The notes beneath the pieces were generated by a model. That model had not been told where the DNA came from, made no database searches, and saw only the letters and a program-made list of their open reading frames with translations. Of a stretch of 64,000 nucleotides of DNA, positions 20,296-29,595 are shown piece after piece; within the stretch, counting starts at the first letter, position 1, and the number at the start of each line of letters is the position of its first letter. The position numbers and the translations under genes were made by a program. Origin of the DNA: Leishmania donovani. Its lineage: Eukaryota > Euglenozoa > Kinetoplastea > Trypanosomatida > Trypanosomatidae. Location: assembly GCF_000227135.1 (NCBI RefSeq), contig NC_018241.1:501897-565896 (forward strand), in the 5' to 3' direction.

Positions 20296-22884
20296 ATGCA
20301 CAGCGGCACGACGGAGAAGGAAATGCCGTCGCCATGCCCGAACCACATACACGAACGACGGGCCTGCGGGCCTCCTGTGTTGCATGTGAACGTGCTTTAC
20401 GGGCTGTCGAACGAGGAGACCGCCTCAAACTCGTTTCCGGCCTCCTTCGGTCGGACAACATCAAGTGGGGTCGGCGCCCTCAACCGCGCCGGTCCTGTGA
20501 GCAGCCTGCCAGCGTCTGCGGCTGCGTCCGCCTCTCGGCGGGCACCAGATGGCTCGTTGTCGCCGATGTGCTCGGCCCTCAGCTTGAGCGCGATGAGCGG
20601 CAGTGGTGCGGTGCAATCCTCCACCTTGGCGAAGCCCGTCCTGGATTTGTCGCAGGTACGCTGCATCCCACTCGACCAGTGGGTACCGGATGCACACGTG
20701 GTGAACTGCATGGCACCGGGCTGCAGCAACAGCTTTTCTCTCTTTAACCGCAAGCATCACTGCCGTATGTGCGGGCGCGTCTTCTGCTCCTCGTGCTGCA
20801 ACAACCTCGTGTACATACCGGCCGCCGTTGTGAACAAGGCGAATAGCTCGACCGAGGGTACGGCGGCGGGCAGCTATTCGGCAACCGCCAACACGTCCGT
20901 GAGCTCCGTTGTTACTCCCGAGCCGCAGCAGTTTAACCGCGCGTGTGCGAACGACGGCAGTGCGTCGCCAAACGGGATGCGGCGAGGACCACAGGCCCCC
21001 GCAGCGCAGGGACTCGATGTGTCCCCTGCGTCCAGCGCTACACTGTTCCCCGGCCCTCTGCCTGTCTGCAGCGATGGAAACGGTCACCTACCGTCTAACG
21101 CGCTCACCTCCCCGTCGGCGGTGACGGCGCTGCCGTCATCACTGTCTCCGTCCACCCAAGCCGCGGTGCCATGCCGTGTGTGTGCCAGCTGCTCCTACGA
21201 GGTCCAGCTGGTGGTGTCTACTCGGCAAGAAAACGGCGAGCCGCGCCGCCGCAGCCGCGGTGAGCTCAAGATGATCCAGCGCGCCCTCCTCGTCAACGTC
21301 ATGAGCTTCCTGACGCTGCGCGACTTGGCGAATGTGTCGCTTGTCTCGGCGGACTTCTACTTCATGTCCCGAGACAACATCATCTGGTACCAGTACAATA
21401 TGACGCGGTGGGTTCAGGAGGCCGAGCTGCCGCGACTGTCGTCGCTCAACTCGCGTGCTGCGGCGTCTCGAATGCAGCAGCAGCGAGGGCCCAGCTGGTA
21501 CACCTATTCCTCGGGCAGTGGGGCCCGCAGTTCTTTGATAGACGACATGTTCTCGAGTGCGCCGGTGATTCAAGATGCCACCACGCTCTCGGAGAGCGAG
21601 GCGGCTAAGCGCGTCATCTCGTTGCATGCGCGGTACAACTACACCCAGTTCCTTGACTTTGCGCGACGGCAGGAGATGGCACGGTGTGAAGGACTGTCGT
21701 CTTTCTCGCTCGGTGCTCGCCTCTTGCTGTCGAGCCCTATTCGCGTGGCGCTTGTGGGGCCGTGCGGTATCGGCAAGACAGCCAGCGCTCACGCCTTCCT
21801 TGGCGAGAAGCCTTCACAGATGGTGGTGCGGCCGACCATTGGGTTTGAGCGGCGTGCCGTGACAGTGCGGCTGGCCCGCGGCCTCTTCGCGGAGGCCGTG
21901 CTGCACATCTACGACCTCAGCGGCGCCGACCGCTACGGGGAGCTGCGCCGCTTCGTGTGTCGGCACTGCCATGCGATTGGTCTCTGCTATGACCCGTCCC
22001 GAAAAGTGACGCTGGTGCAGGCGGCAGATATTATGATGGGGCTCGAGAGCGCTCTGGGCCCGCAGCCGGTAGTGATCTGCGGACTGATGCGACAGCCACA
22101 TTATACCTCGAGCTCGAGCAGCGCACCCCTTCATCACCACAGGGCAGGCCCCGCTCGCCTTCCCGCTGTGGTGTCTGCAGCAACTGCGTTGAACCTCTCA
22201 GCGCCCCCGAAGAAGGAGGACGAATGCTCTCACTCGATGCTGGTCGGCTCTGCTGAGGCTGAGGCTGCGGGTGGCGTTGCAGGCGAGTCGACGGGTGCCG
22301 CGCCAATGTGCGGCGCTGCCAACGGTTGTAACACGCCACCTCAAGCCAGCAGCAGCCCTGCAGGTACCGCGGTCACGTTGCCCGGCGTTGTTGCAGAGAA
22401 TGGTGGTCACGAGAGCTGTGACGGACTGCAGGATGACGCCGCGGTATCGCCGATTCCATCACCTACGCCGCCGCCGTTCACCATCGCCTCTCCGCAGAGT
22501 AGCGTGCTCGAAGTGTCGGTCGAGGACGCGGTGGGCATTACCGTTCGAGGCCACTCATCCATCCATTGTCCGCTGCTGCACCCCACCCCGTTGTTCGAGG
22601 CTCTTGTGCAGTCTGTGCTGGACCTTTTAGTGGAGGCGACGGTGGCCAGCACGAGCACCATATCGGAGATCAGCGCGGGGCTCACGACGCATGGCGGCGG
22701 CAGCGGCCCGCAAAGCTTTCCGACGTGTTGTCCGAGCTCTCTGAGCGCTGGCAGTGCGCCAGCGAGCGCGATGCGAGTCGCTTCTACGCGCCGCCGTCCG
22801 CACGCATCGCGGGCAATTATGGAGGACCTGCTGAACCTGACGATGCAGCCCTGTGCACTGGACATCTTGCTGGATCGAAAGTAG
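20296..22884 (+). CDS. FYVE zinc finger / F-box-like / Ras-like GTPase fusion protein
   Basis: 862 residues from the ATG at 20296. Residues about 129-300 form a FYVE-type finger: W129-V-P-D, then SLFNRKHHCRMCGRVFCSSCC (R152 starts the basic patch that binds phosphatidylinositol 3-phosphate) and the closing CRVCASC (C293-C299). The finger is odd: the first Cys pair is C-x4-C, and about 120 Ser/Pro/Ala-rich residues interrupt it before the last pair. Residues about 324-372 resemble an F-box (LLVNVMSFLTLRDLANVSLV, then DNIIWY). Residues about 480-620 resemble a small GTPase: P-loop GPCGIGKT (about 488-495) and switch-II-like DLSGADRYGELRRF (about 540), with no clear NKxD (ICGLM instead). A low-complexity segment and a short helical end follow. 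A membrane-recruited ubiquitin-ligase adaptor is one possible role; that is inference. Confidence 0.8.
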   Translation: MHSGTTEKEMPSPCPNHIHERRACGPPVLHVNVLYGLSNEETASNSFPASFGRTTSSGVGALNRAGPVSSLPASAAASASRRAPDGSLSPMCSALSLSAMSGSGAVQSSTLAKPVLDLSQVRCIPLDQWVPDAHVVNCMAPGCSNSFSLFNRKHHCRMCGRVFCSSCCNNLVYIPAAVVNKANSSTEGTAAGSYSATANTSVSSVVTPEPQQFNRACANDGSASPNGMRRGPQAPAAQGLDVSPASSATLFPGPLPVCSDGNGHLPSNALTSPSAVTALPSSLSPSTQAAVPCRVCASCSYEVQLVVSTRQENGEPRRRSRGELKMIQRALLVNVMSFLTLRDLANVSLVSADFYFMSRDNIIWYQYNMTRWVQEAELPRLSSLNSRAAASRMQQQRGPSWYTYSSGSGARSSLIDDMFSSAPVIQDATTLSESEAAKRVISLHARYNYTQFLDFARRQEMARCEGLSSFSLGARLLLSSPIRVALVGPCGIGKTASAHAFLGEKPSQMVVRPTIGFERRAVTVRLARGLFAEAVLHIYDLSGADRYGELRRFVCRHCHAIGLCYDPSRKVTLVQAADIMMGLESALGPQPVVICGLMRQPHYTSSSSSAPLHHHRAGPARLPAVVSAATALNLSAPPKKEDECSHSMLVGSAEAEAAGGVAGESTGAAPMCGAANGCNTPPQASSSPAGTAVTLPGVVAENGGHESCDGLQDDAAVSPIPSPTPPPFTIASPQSSVLEVSVEDAVGITVRGHSSIHCPLLHPTPLFEALVQSVLDLLVEATVASTSTISEISAGLTTHGGGSGPQSFPTCCPSSLSAGSAPASAMRVASTRRRPHASRAIMEDLLNLTMQPCALDILLDRK

Positions 22885-24181
22885 ACGGGCGCCGCGGAGA
22901 GTACCGCCGCAGACACGGGTCCTGCTCTGTTTCTCCTGCGCTTGCCGTTGGGTGCTGCAGATGTAAAAAATGCGCTCCTCGACAAGAGCGTGTTGCGCCT
23001 CACGTCGAGAAACAGTGCACTGCTCTATCGAGGCTTGTGTGGTGATGCTGTGCTCACGCTCACGCCTGCGATTGCCTCGCTACTCTTTTGCCCCTTTTGC
23101 TCTCTGCGTCGGATGTTGCGTGTAGGTCTGTGTGTCCGTACGTCGGCGCTTCGCCGTCCGCCTTTTCTGATTTGGCGCAACTGGGCGGTAATGGAGTGCT
23201 ACGCTGCTGTCTCTCCTCTCTTGCCGTGCTCGTCTCTCGGCGTCTTGGTGCTCGCTGGGGTTTCTTCTGCTGCTGCTGCTGCTCACTGTCCTGTGTGCGC
23301 TCACCCCTCTCACATGTTCGGATGTGCTTATAGGCGTCTCTTGTCCCGGCTCAAGCATCGAAGCGCTGCCGCAGCGTCTCCTGCCTCCTGCCTCTTCGCG
23401 TCCGATCTTAATACACCGTCACCTCAAACGTGCGCACCGACGCGCGACTATTAGCGGGCGCTGCCCGCACCCACGAGACGCGGAAACACACTGCACTATG
23501 CGGGTGCTTGTGAAGGACTCGGCCACCCTTAACGAAAGCATGTCCTGTGCCCATGAAAAGCTCCACGCTGCTCGCTCATGGCGTCTGCCTGTGTGGGGTG
23601 AGACGGACGCGCATCGCCTCAGTTCCTCCTTCGCCCTCGCTCTGTCTGCACCGCCAGCCTTGCGTGCCTGCCGCCATGTCCATGAATGCCCTCGCTTTTT
23701 GTCTTGCGTTCTGCGGCACGTTGCCTATCTCCCCCCTCTTCACCTCTTCGTCTTTTCGCGCACAGTATGCTGTTCACCGACGTGTTCGAGGCACCCTGCT
23801 CACGTGCGCTGCCGCTCCTCGCTCTCCTCCTCTCCTCCCTCTTGGTGCCTGCCCGTCAACCTCGCACATACCACAGCCGAGGTCACAGCCGACTGCGATT
23901 ACACAGAACGTCTCATCCGTCGTATATATCGGGCAGCGAGGCCTGCCTCTACACCGGGAGGGGTGGTGGCGTCTGACGCAACGTGCCTCCTTCACCCACC
24001 TTTGCTTCTACAGTGGCTTGCCGCGACTCTCTGTCTGTGAATACCAAATTCCCTTAGACTCACGCACACCCACCCATCCAGCGAGCGCCCACTCGAGGCG
24101 CGGCGAATCTGGCCGGCGGATTGCTTTCCACCTAAACAGAGCCGTTTTCTCTTTGTTTGCCGTCGCCTCTCTGTGCTGCGC
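22885..24181. other. Intergenic region upstream of poly(A) polymerase
   Basis: 1.3 kb. C/T-rich, with a short (GCT)n near 23266-23281. Open frames here are Ser/Leu/Cys-rich translations of biased sequence. No gene was recognised. Confidence 0.65.
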
Positions 24182-26311
24182 ATGGCGTCGACCACCGCGA
24201 CGGACAAGGACTTCTTGGCCAAGAAGATTGTCTCGGCTGATGGGCCGAGGGGTGGGGAGGTGGTGCACGACGTGTCTCTTAGCGAATGGTGCATCACCCG
24301 CATTGAGCCGGAGGAGGAGTCCAACCGTCGACGGTCGGTGCTCGAGCGCATCGTCAACGTGGTGCGGGTGTGGATTCGCCACACGATGATCACGGAGTTC
24401 CGCATGCCAGAGGCGGCGGCGGCGCAAGTCGAGGGCCGCATCTTTGCCACCGGCTCCTACCGATACAACGTGCACACCTCTGGCAGCGATATCGACATGG
24501 TGCTGATTGCCCCCAGCCGCATCACCCGCGAGCACTTTTTCAACACGCTGGCGCCACGGCTGAAGAGCGAGCCGTGGGTGACAGACCTGCACTGCATTCG
24601 TGAGTCTCGCGTGCCGATCATTGCGATGGTGTGCGACGGCATCGACATCGATCTCTCGTTTGGGTCGATCCGGCAGGACCGCGTACCGGAGGTAATCACG
24701 GATGACCTTCTGCAGGGCCTCGACGAGCAGTCCGTGCTGAGCTGTAACGCCGTGCGAGTGGCACACAACATAATGGATCTCGTGCCGAACAAGGCCGTTT
24801 TCCGTCAAACCTTGCGCTTCGTGAAGGCGTGGGGCAAAGCAAGGTCCATCTACAGCAACACCTTCGGCTTCCCGTCCGGCATTGGCTGGGCCATACTCAC
24901 CGCCTTTGTGTGCCAATGCTATCCCAACCAGAACGCCGCCGGCATGGTCACTCGCTTCTTCCGCACGTACCACACGTGGTTTAAGCCGAACCCGCACGAG
25001 ACCGGCACCGAAAACCGCGCCATCTACCTCACCGAGTCCATGCGGGCCCGCACCCACCTCGGCCGCGGCTGGGACCCGCGGGAGTCCAAGTCGGATGCGA
25101 TGGCACTCTTCCCGGTGCTGACGCCGGCGGTGCCATACGGCAATACCTGCTACAATGTTACTCTCACCAACCTGCGCCAGCTCTGCGACGAGTTCCAGCG
25201 CGGCCACGATCTGCTTAGCAAGGACCTCGGCATGAGCGCGGCGGAGGCGAAGGCGAAGTTCGGCCCGTTCGGAGTTTGGTCGCGTGTGTTGGAGCCGGCC
25301 CCGTTCTTTGGCAAATTCCAGCACTACCTGCAGATCAAGGTCTCATGCAGCGATGCGGAGCACTACCAGGCCTACGCGGACGGCGTGGAGTCGCGCATAC
25401 GTATCCTCTGGGCCGGCAACGCCTCGTCACGTGGCCACACGCTGGAGGACTACCGCCAGCTTCGCCTGCACCTGAACCCGCGCCGGTTCGAGGACCCCGA
25501 GGAAGTGCAGCTGCGCACGCGACTGACAAGCAAAGCCACTGGCGCGGCGGCGGCGTCGAGCCACACTCGCGGCAGCGTCGGCTCTCGCACCTCTGGCCAG
25601 CTTGGCGACGGCGGCAGCTCTCTCGTTGGTAGCATCAACGCGAAGGATAGCAGTGCCCCCTCAGGTCCGACGTGGTTCACGGCGCACTACTTCATTGGCA
25701 TGGCCGTCGACACGAAGGTGTCCTCGGCCAAGATCGACCTCGCGCCCGCCATCCGTACCTTCCACACTGTCGTTCGCGAGCTTCGTCAGTACCGTGAGGG
25801 CGTCACGAGGCTGCCAGTGATAACGGTTGTAGACATGGCACGCATCCCGACCTTCGTCAAGGAAGCAGCTGGGCACGTCGAGGAGACGGCGGTGGCGCGG
25901 GAGGAACGGAGCTCCGGCGAGGCGGAGGAGGCGCGCAACAGCAGCAACACTGCCGCATGTGCAGACGCGGCCAAACGCGACGGCACATCGGCGGCGTCGA
26001 CGACAACATCAAAGCCGAGCACGGCGACGAGCGGCTCCACCGGCACGACAGCGAGTGCGGCTGACGGTTCGGCCAACGAGAAGAGTCGCGGCCTTCACGA
26101 CGGCGGTGCAGGTAGCGGCGCAGCATCGAGTATCGACAGCCACGCACGTAAGCGCACGCGAGATCAGTACGGCACCGATGGCCAAGCTACCGTGGCAGCC
26201 AAGGCGGAGACCTCGATGACAGCTGCCGGCAGCGGAAGCGGTGCGGCTGGCAGTGCGCAGGCGGAGGAAGACGCCGACTACATCGAGCAGGCGCTTGGGC
26301 TGGACTTCTAG
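24182..26311 (+). CDS. PAP: Poly(A) polymerase (canonical nuclear type)
   Basis: 709 residues from the ATG at 24182. Adds the 3' poly(A) tail to mRNA in the nucleus. The nucleotidyltransferase core is intact: FATGSYRYNVHTSGSDIDMV (about 88-107) gives the helical GS motif and the first two catalytic aspartates. GIDIDLSF (about 153-160) gives the third. VLSCNAVRVAHNI and LRFVKAWGKARSIYSNTFGFPSGIGWAIL form the central domain typical of eukaryotic PAPs. PNPHETGTENRAIYLTES and AYPNTCYNVT-like sequence (YGNTCYNVTLTNLRQLC) lead into the RNA-binding region (about 380-570). The last 140 residues are Ser/Ala/Gly/Thr-rich with a basic KRTRD element that could serve in nuclear import. In trypanosomatids polyadenylation is coupled to trans-splicing of the downstream gene. 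Non-canonical PAPs lack this layout. Confidence 0.93.
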   Translation: MASTTATDKDFLAKKIVSADGPRGGEVVHDVSLSEWCITRIEPEEESNRRRSVLERIVNVVRVWIRHTMITEFRMPEAAAAQVEGRIFATGSYRYNVHTSGSDIDMVLIAPSRITREHFFNTLAPRLKSEPWVTDLHCIRESRVPIIAMVCDGIDIDLSFGSIRQDRVPEVITDDLLQGLDEQSVLSCNAVRVAHNIMDLVPNKAVFRQTLRFVKAWGKARSIYSNTFGFPSGIGWAILTAFVCQCYPNQNAAGMVTRFFRTYHTWFKPNPHETGTENRAIYLTESMRARTHLGRGWDPRESKSDAMALFPVLTPAVPYGNTCYNVTLTNLRQLCDEFQRGHDLLSKDLGMSAAEAKAKFGPFGVWSRVLEPAPFFGKFQHYLQIKVSCSDAEHYQAYADGVESRIRILWAGNASSRGHTLEDYRQLRLHLNPRRFEDPEEVQLRTRLTSKATGAAAASSHTRGSVGSRTSGQLGDGGSSLVGSINAKDSSAPSGPTWFTAHYFIGMAVDTKVSSAKIDLAPAIRTFHTVVRELRQYREGVTRLPVITVVDMARIPTFVKEAAGHVEETAVAREERSSGEAEEARNSSNTAACADAAKRDGTSAASTTTSKPSTATSGSTGTTASAADGSANEKSRGLHDGGAGSGAASSIDSHARKRTRDQYGTDGQATVAAKAETSMTAAGSGSGAAGSAQAEEDADYIEQALGLDF

Positions 26312-27190
26312 GTGAACGCGCCACGAGAGGCTGCGGCGCCGATGAAGCGGCGCGTATAAACAAGCACGAAAAACCAATGATGTTTTGGTGGTGTGTGCAT
26401 GTGTGCCTGATGCGGTGCCAGATGCTCTGGCGCATGTTCTGGGCGCACATAGTAAGGATGACAAGCTGCCAACGATCTGCCAGTTCAATGGGTCGCTGCG
26501 AATGAGGAAAAGAGTGACTTGATGCGCGACCGATCCTGCTGCCGCGGGGGAGGGGGCGGAGGAGGAGAGGGGGTACAGCGACGGGGAGCTAGGCGAGGAG
26601 TCCCACGAAAGCAACAAGACTCGAGCGACTTTGTCTGTCTGTGCGACCAGTCGCATCGCCGCTGCTTCGGCGACCATGATGGACGCATACGTCCCTACTT
26701 CTCTTTTCTGCTCAACCCGCCGCACGCGCGCTCACACACTTATGTACTTTTCACGAATTTGTCACCCACTTCCGTTGCACCACGGTTGTGCGTGTGCATG
26801 GGTGTGCCACTACGCGTGCATGTGCTCGACAGCGCTGCGGGCCTCTTTCACTGCACATGTGCGTCAACGCACCTCCCTATCTTCACCTCCACTCCATCCC
26901 CCAACCCGCTGTCGTTGACCGTCTCCAATCCTTCACGTGCTCCCCCCCCCACACAATCACCATAAAACGCAAGAGCGAACGATATCGAGGGTCCAGTGAC
27001 ACGCTGCACTTCCCCCCTCCCCCCAATAATTAGCCAGTCTGCACTCGCTCTCTCTATACACGGAGTCGCGCGTGGCGATGTACACAGGCATATTGGTATA
27101 CACCGTCATGCATGCATAGGGCGCTTCGCTCACCGATACTCGTTTTTGCACGCACACACGCCTTTTTCCTTGGTGTATCGGGCTGCAGAG
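26312..27190. other. Intergenic region upstream of the NAD(P)HX repair gene
   Basis: 879 bases of mixed composition with a G-run at about 26547-26575 and C/T-rich stretches near 26870-26960 and 27009-27024. The following open frame runs upstream to 26996 through non-ATG codons. The extra codons are not protein-like. Confidence 0.65.
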
Positions 27191-28873
27191 ATGCTGAGTC
27201 GGCTTTCTGAGCGTTGCAGCATCGCCACCGGGCTTGAGCAGGTGCTGCGCCGTCATGTGTGGAGCGCGGCATGGCTGCGCGATGCCGAGCCAGCGGCAGC
27301 CGCCAGTCAGAACATCGATCTCAGTTGCCTGATGGAGCGCGCAGGCCGCGCGGCGTACGACGTCTTTTCAAACCTTTACACCTCGCAGCAACACTGGCTG
27401 ATCCTGGTGGGCTCAGGCAACAACGGAGGTGACGGCTATGTCATCGCGCGACACGCCCGCGAGGCCGGGAAGATCGTGACGGTGCTGTGCATGCCTCACA
27501 GCAAGCCGTTGCCGGCGGAGGCGGCAAGTGCTCAGCATGCGTGGAAGGCGGTTGGCGGCACCGAGACTACGATGAACCCCGGCGCGCCGTTGCAGCTACC
27601 CGCCGACGTCGACCTTATCGTGGACGGCTTGCTGGGGACCGGCATCTGTGGGCCCCCTCGAGAGCAGTACGAGGATGTCATCCGGCACATCAACGGTCTC
27701 CCGGTGCCTCGGGTGGCTATCGACATTCCATCCGGTCTCAACGCCGAAACCGGGGAGGTTGCCGGCGCGTGCGTGAAGGCGGACCACACGGCTACCTTCA
27801 TCTGCCTGAAGCCTGGGCTGCTCACGGGGCAGGCAAAAGACTATGTCGGGCAGCTGCACTACCGCAGCCTCGGCTTGGAGGATTGGATGACGGCGCCGGA
27901 GCGGATGAGGGCGGCCTTGTGCCGCCGCGTGGCGCTGGACGACGTCTACGAGTACTTCGGCATTAGGCGGTCGGCGTTGGCACACAAGGGCAGATGTGGC
28001 AAGGTCATCCTTGTCGGCGGAGACCACGGCTTTGGAGGTGCCACTCTCATGTCGGCCGAGGCCTGCGTGACGGTCGGAGCCGGGCTCACCCGCGTGCTGA
28101 CTCGCCCCGAGTATGCAGCACCGTTGTTGACGCGCTGCCCAGAGGCGATGGTGACAGCCGTGGAGACGGACACGGGCGGGCAGCTGGAGCAGCAGATGCT
28201 CGCGGCTTTCGAGTGGGCCTCTACGCTGGCGGTCGGACCTGGACTTGGCACCGGCGCGTATGGCCAGGCGGCCTTGACCGCTGCTCTGCGACACGCTGAG
28301 GTGCATCAGGACAAGCCACTGGTGCTGGATGCGGATGCGCTGAACCTTCTCGCAGGCCGCCTTCACGGCAAGGAAGGGGGTGCTGCTGCCGGCGCTGGTA
28401 AACACCTGCCGGTGCTTCCGAACAGCATAATCACGCCGCACCCCGGTGAGGCGGCCCGCTTGTTGGCCTGCCGCGTCGCAGATGTGGAGAAGGACCGCCT
28501 CGCCGCGGCTCGCCGCCTTGCTGCCATTTTGGGTGGGACTTGCCTCCTCAAGGGTCCTGGCACGATTGTGCACTGCCACAGCAGTGCGAAGACAGCAATC
28601 GTGGATGCCGGAAACGCCGGCATGGCAAGCGGTGGCATGGGCGATGTGCTGACTGGGCTGCTGGCAGGCCTTGCCGCGCAACGAATGCACGACACCTTCA
28701 ACACGACCTGTGCAGGCGCTCTCGTGCACGGCGTCGCTGCAGATATGGTGGCCGCCGAGGACGGGCGTGGCACACGCGGTATCCGAGCGACTGAGCTCAT
28801 TCATCGCGTACCCTTGATCGTCAACGCCTCCGGGCCATCTCCTGCTACCCGGCAGCGATCAAGTGGACCATGA
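27191..28873 (+). CDS. Bifunctional NAD(P)H-hydrate epimerase / dehydratase
   Basis: 560 residues from the ATG at 27191. Repairs damaged nicotinamide cofactors: the N-terminal YjeF_N (NAXE-type) half epimerises NAD(P)HX, and the C-terminal ribokinase-like (NAXD-type) half dehydrates it using ADP or ATP. Evidence for the first half: LMERAGRAAYDVF, VGSGNNGGDGYVIARH (about 73-88), VDGLLGTGICGPPR and IPSGLNAETGE. For the second half: KGRCGKVILVGGDHGFGGA (about 270), PLVLDADALNLLAG, ITPHPGEAARLL (about 415) and AGMASGGMGDVLTGLLAG (about 478-495), which has the catalytic GxGD. The fused order is like bacterial Nnr; animals and plants usually use separate or differently fused proteins. The first 30 residues are Arg-rich with few acids and could target mitochondria. 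Confidence 0.93.
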   Translation: MLSRLSERCSIATGLEQVLRRHVWSAAWLRDAEPAAAASQNIDLSCLMERAGRAAYDVFSNLYTSQQHWLILVGSGNNGGDGYVIARHAREAGKIVTVLCMPHSKPLPAEAASAQHAWKAVGGTETTMNPGAPLQLPADVDLIVDGLLGTGICGPPREQYEDVIRHINGLPVPRVAIDIPSGLNAETGEVAGACVKADHTATFICLKPGLLTGQAKDYVGQLHYRSLGLEDWMTAPERMRAALCRRVALDDVYEYFGIRRSALAHKGRCGKVILVGGDHGFGGATLMSAEACVTVGAGLTRVLTRPEYAAPLLTRCPEAMVTAVETDTGGQLEQQMLAAFEWASTLAVGPGLGTGAYGQAALTAALRHAEVHQDKPLVLDADALNLLAGRLHGKEGGAAAGAGKHLPVLPNSIITPHPGEAARLLACRVADVEKDRLAAARRLAAILGGTCLLKGPGTIVHCHSSAKTAIVDAGNAGMASGGMGDVLTGLLAGLAAQRMHDTFNTTCAGALVHGVAADMVAAEDGRGTRGIRATELIHRVPLIVNASGPSPATRQRSSGP

Positions 28874-29595
28874 GGTTCGCGCGCGAGGCATAGGGTGAAG
28901 AAACATGCGTGTGTGGATGTTGTGTGTGTGAGGGGTAGAGGGGGAGAGCATTGCAGGCAGCTTTTCGGGGCGGCGGCCGCCTCCATCGTAGATAGCTATT
29001 GGTTTTCGCTGAGCAAGCGCATGACTGTTGCTTTCTATGCGACCTTCCTCCTTCACTCTCCCCTCAGCCGCCGTACAGCCGAGCTCATGACAGCTCTCTA
29101 TTCCAATTTGCTTCTTGAAGTCTTCCCTGCGGCTTGCTCGAGTGGATAGCCGTTCCGGCCAGGATGGATCCCTTGCGCAGTGCTGAGCGCGTGCATGTGC
29201 CCACTACACCCACGTATGCTTCAAAAAAGACTTCTTCTATGGAGATAGATAGGCACATATGCGTGCTCGTGCATGTGGACGAGCGTGTGCGCGTGCGCGC
29301 CTTCTTTTCCCTTATCGGAGGCTACTCAGGGCTATGAACAGCTTCGTCGCAGCGGGTTTGGCGTTGAGCGACGAGAGTCTTCAGCGCCTTCACTGCCGCC
29401 ACGCCATTCCGTAGACGTACGCGACGCCCCCTCCCGCCCCCTTCCCCTTACACCACGCACTCGCACGCCTCGACGTCTTTCACTGTGCTGACGCTACATT
29501 GTTTGCGCCTCTCACGTCACATCTTCATCTTCTCCCTCTTTTCCACGTACACTTACATATCACGCATCACGCAGGTCCGTCATTGGCTCACACGC
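28874..29595. other. Intergenic region upstream of phosphatidylserine synthase
   Basis: 722 bases, mixed then C/T-rich, with a pyrimidine tract at about 29519-29545 that could direct trans-splicing of the next gene. The following frame is open upstream to a GTG at 29485. No gene was recognised here. Confidence 0.65.

Noticed and set aside
23547..24389. 280-codon plus-strand frame overlapping the poly(A) polymerase start
   Set aside because: Its 3' part is a shifted reading of the polymerase gene and its 5' part is C/T-rich intergenic DNA.
24008..25324. 438-codon minus-strand frame opposite the poly(A) polymerase gene
   Set aside because: Long antisense frames are expected in GC-rich coding DNA; the plus strand carries the intact catalytic motifs.
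27596..28804. 402-codon minus-strand frame opposite the NAD(P)HX repair gene
   Set aside because: Shadow of a well-supported gene, with no motifs of its own.
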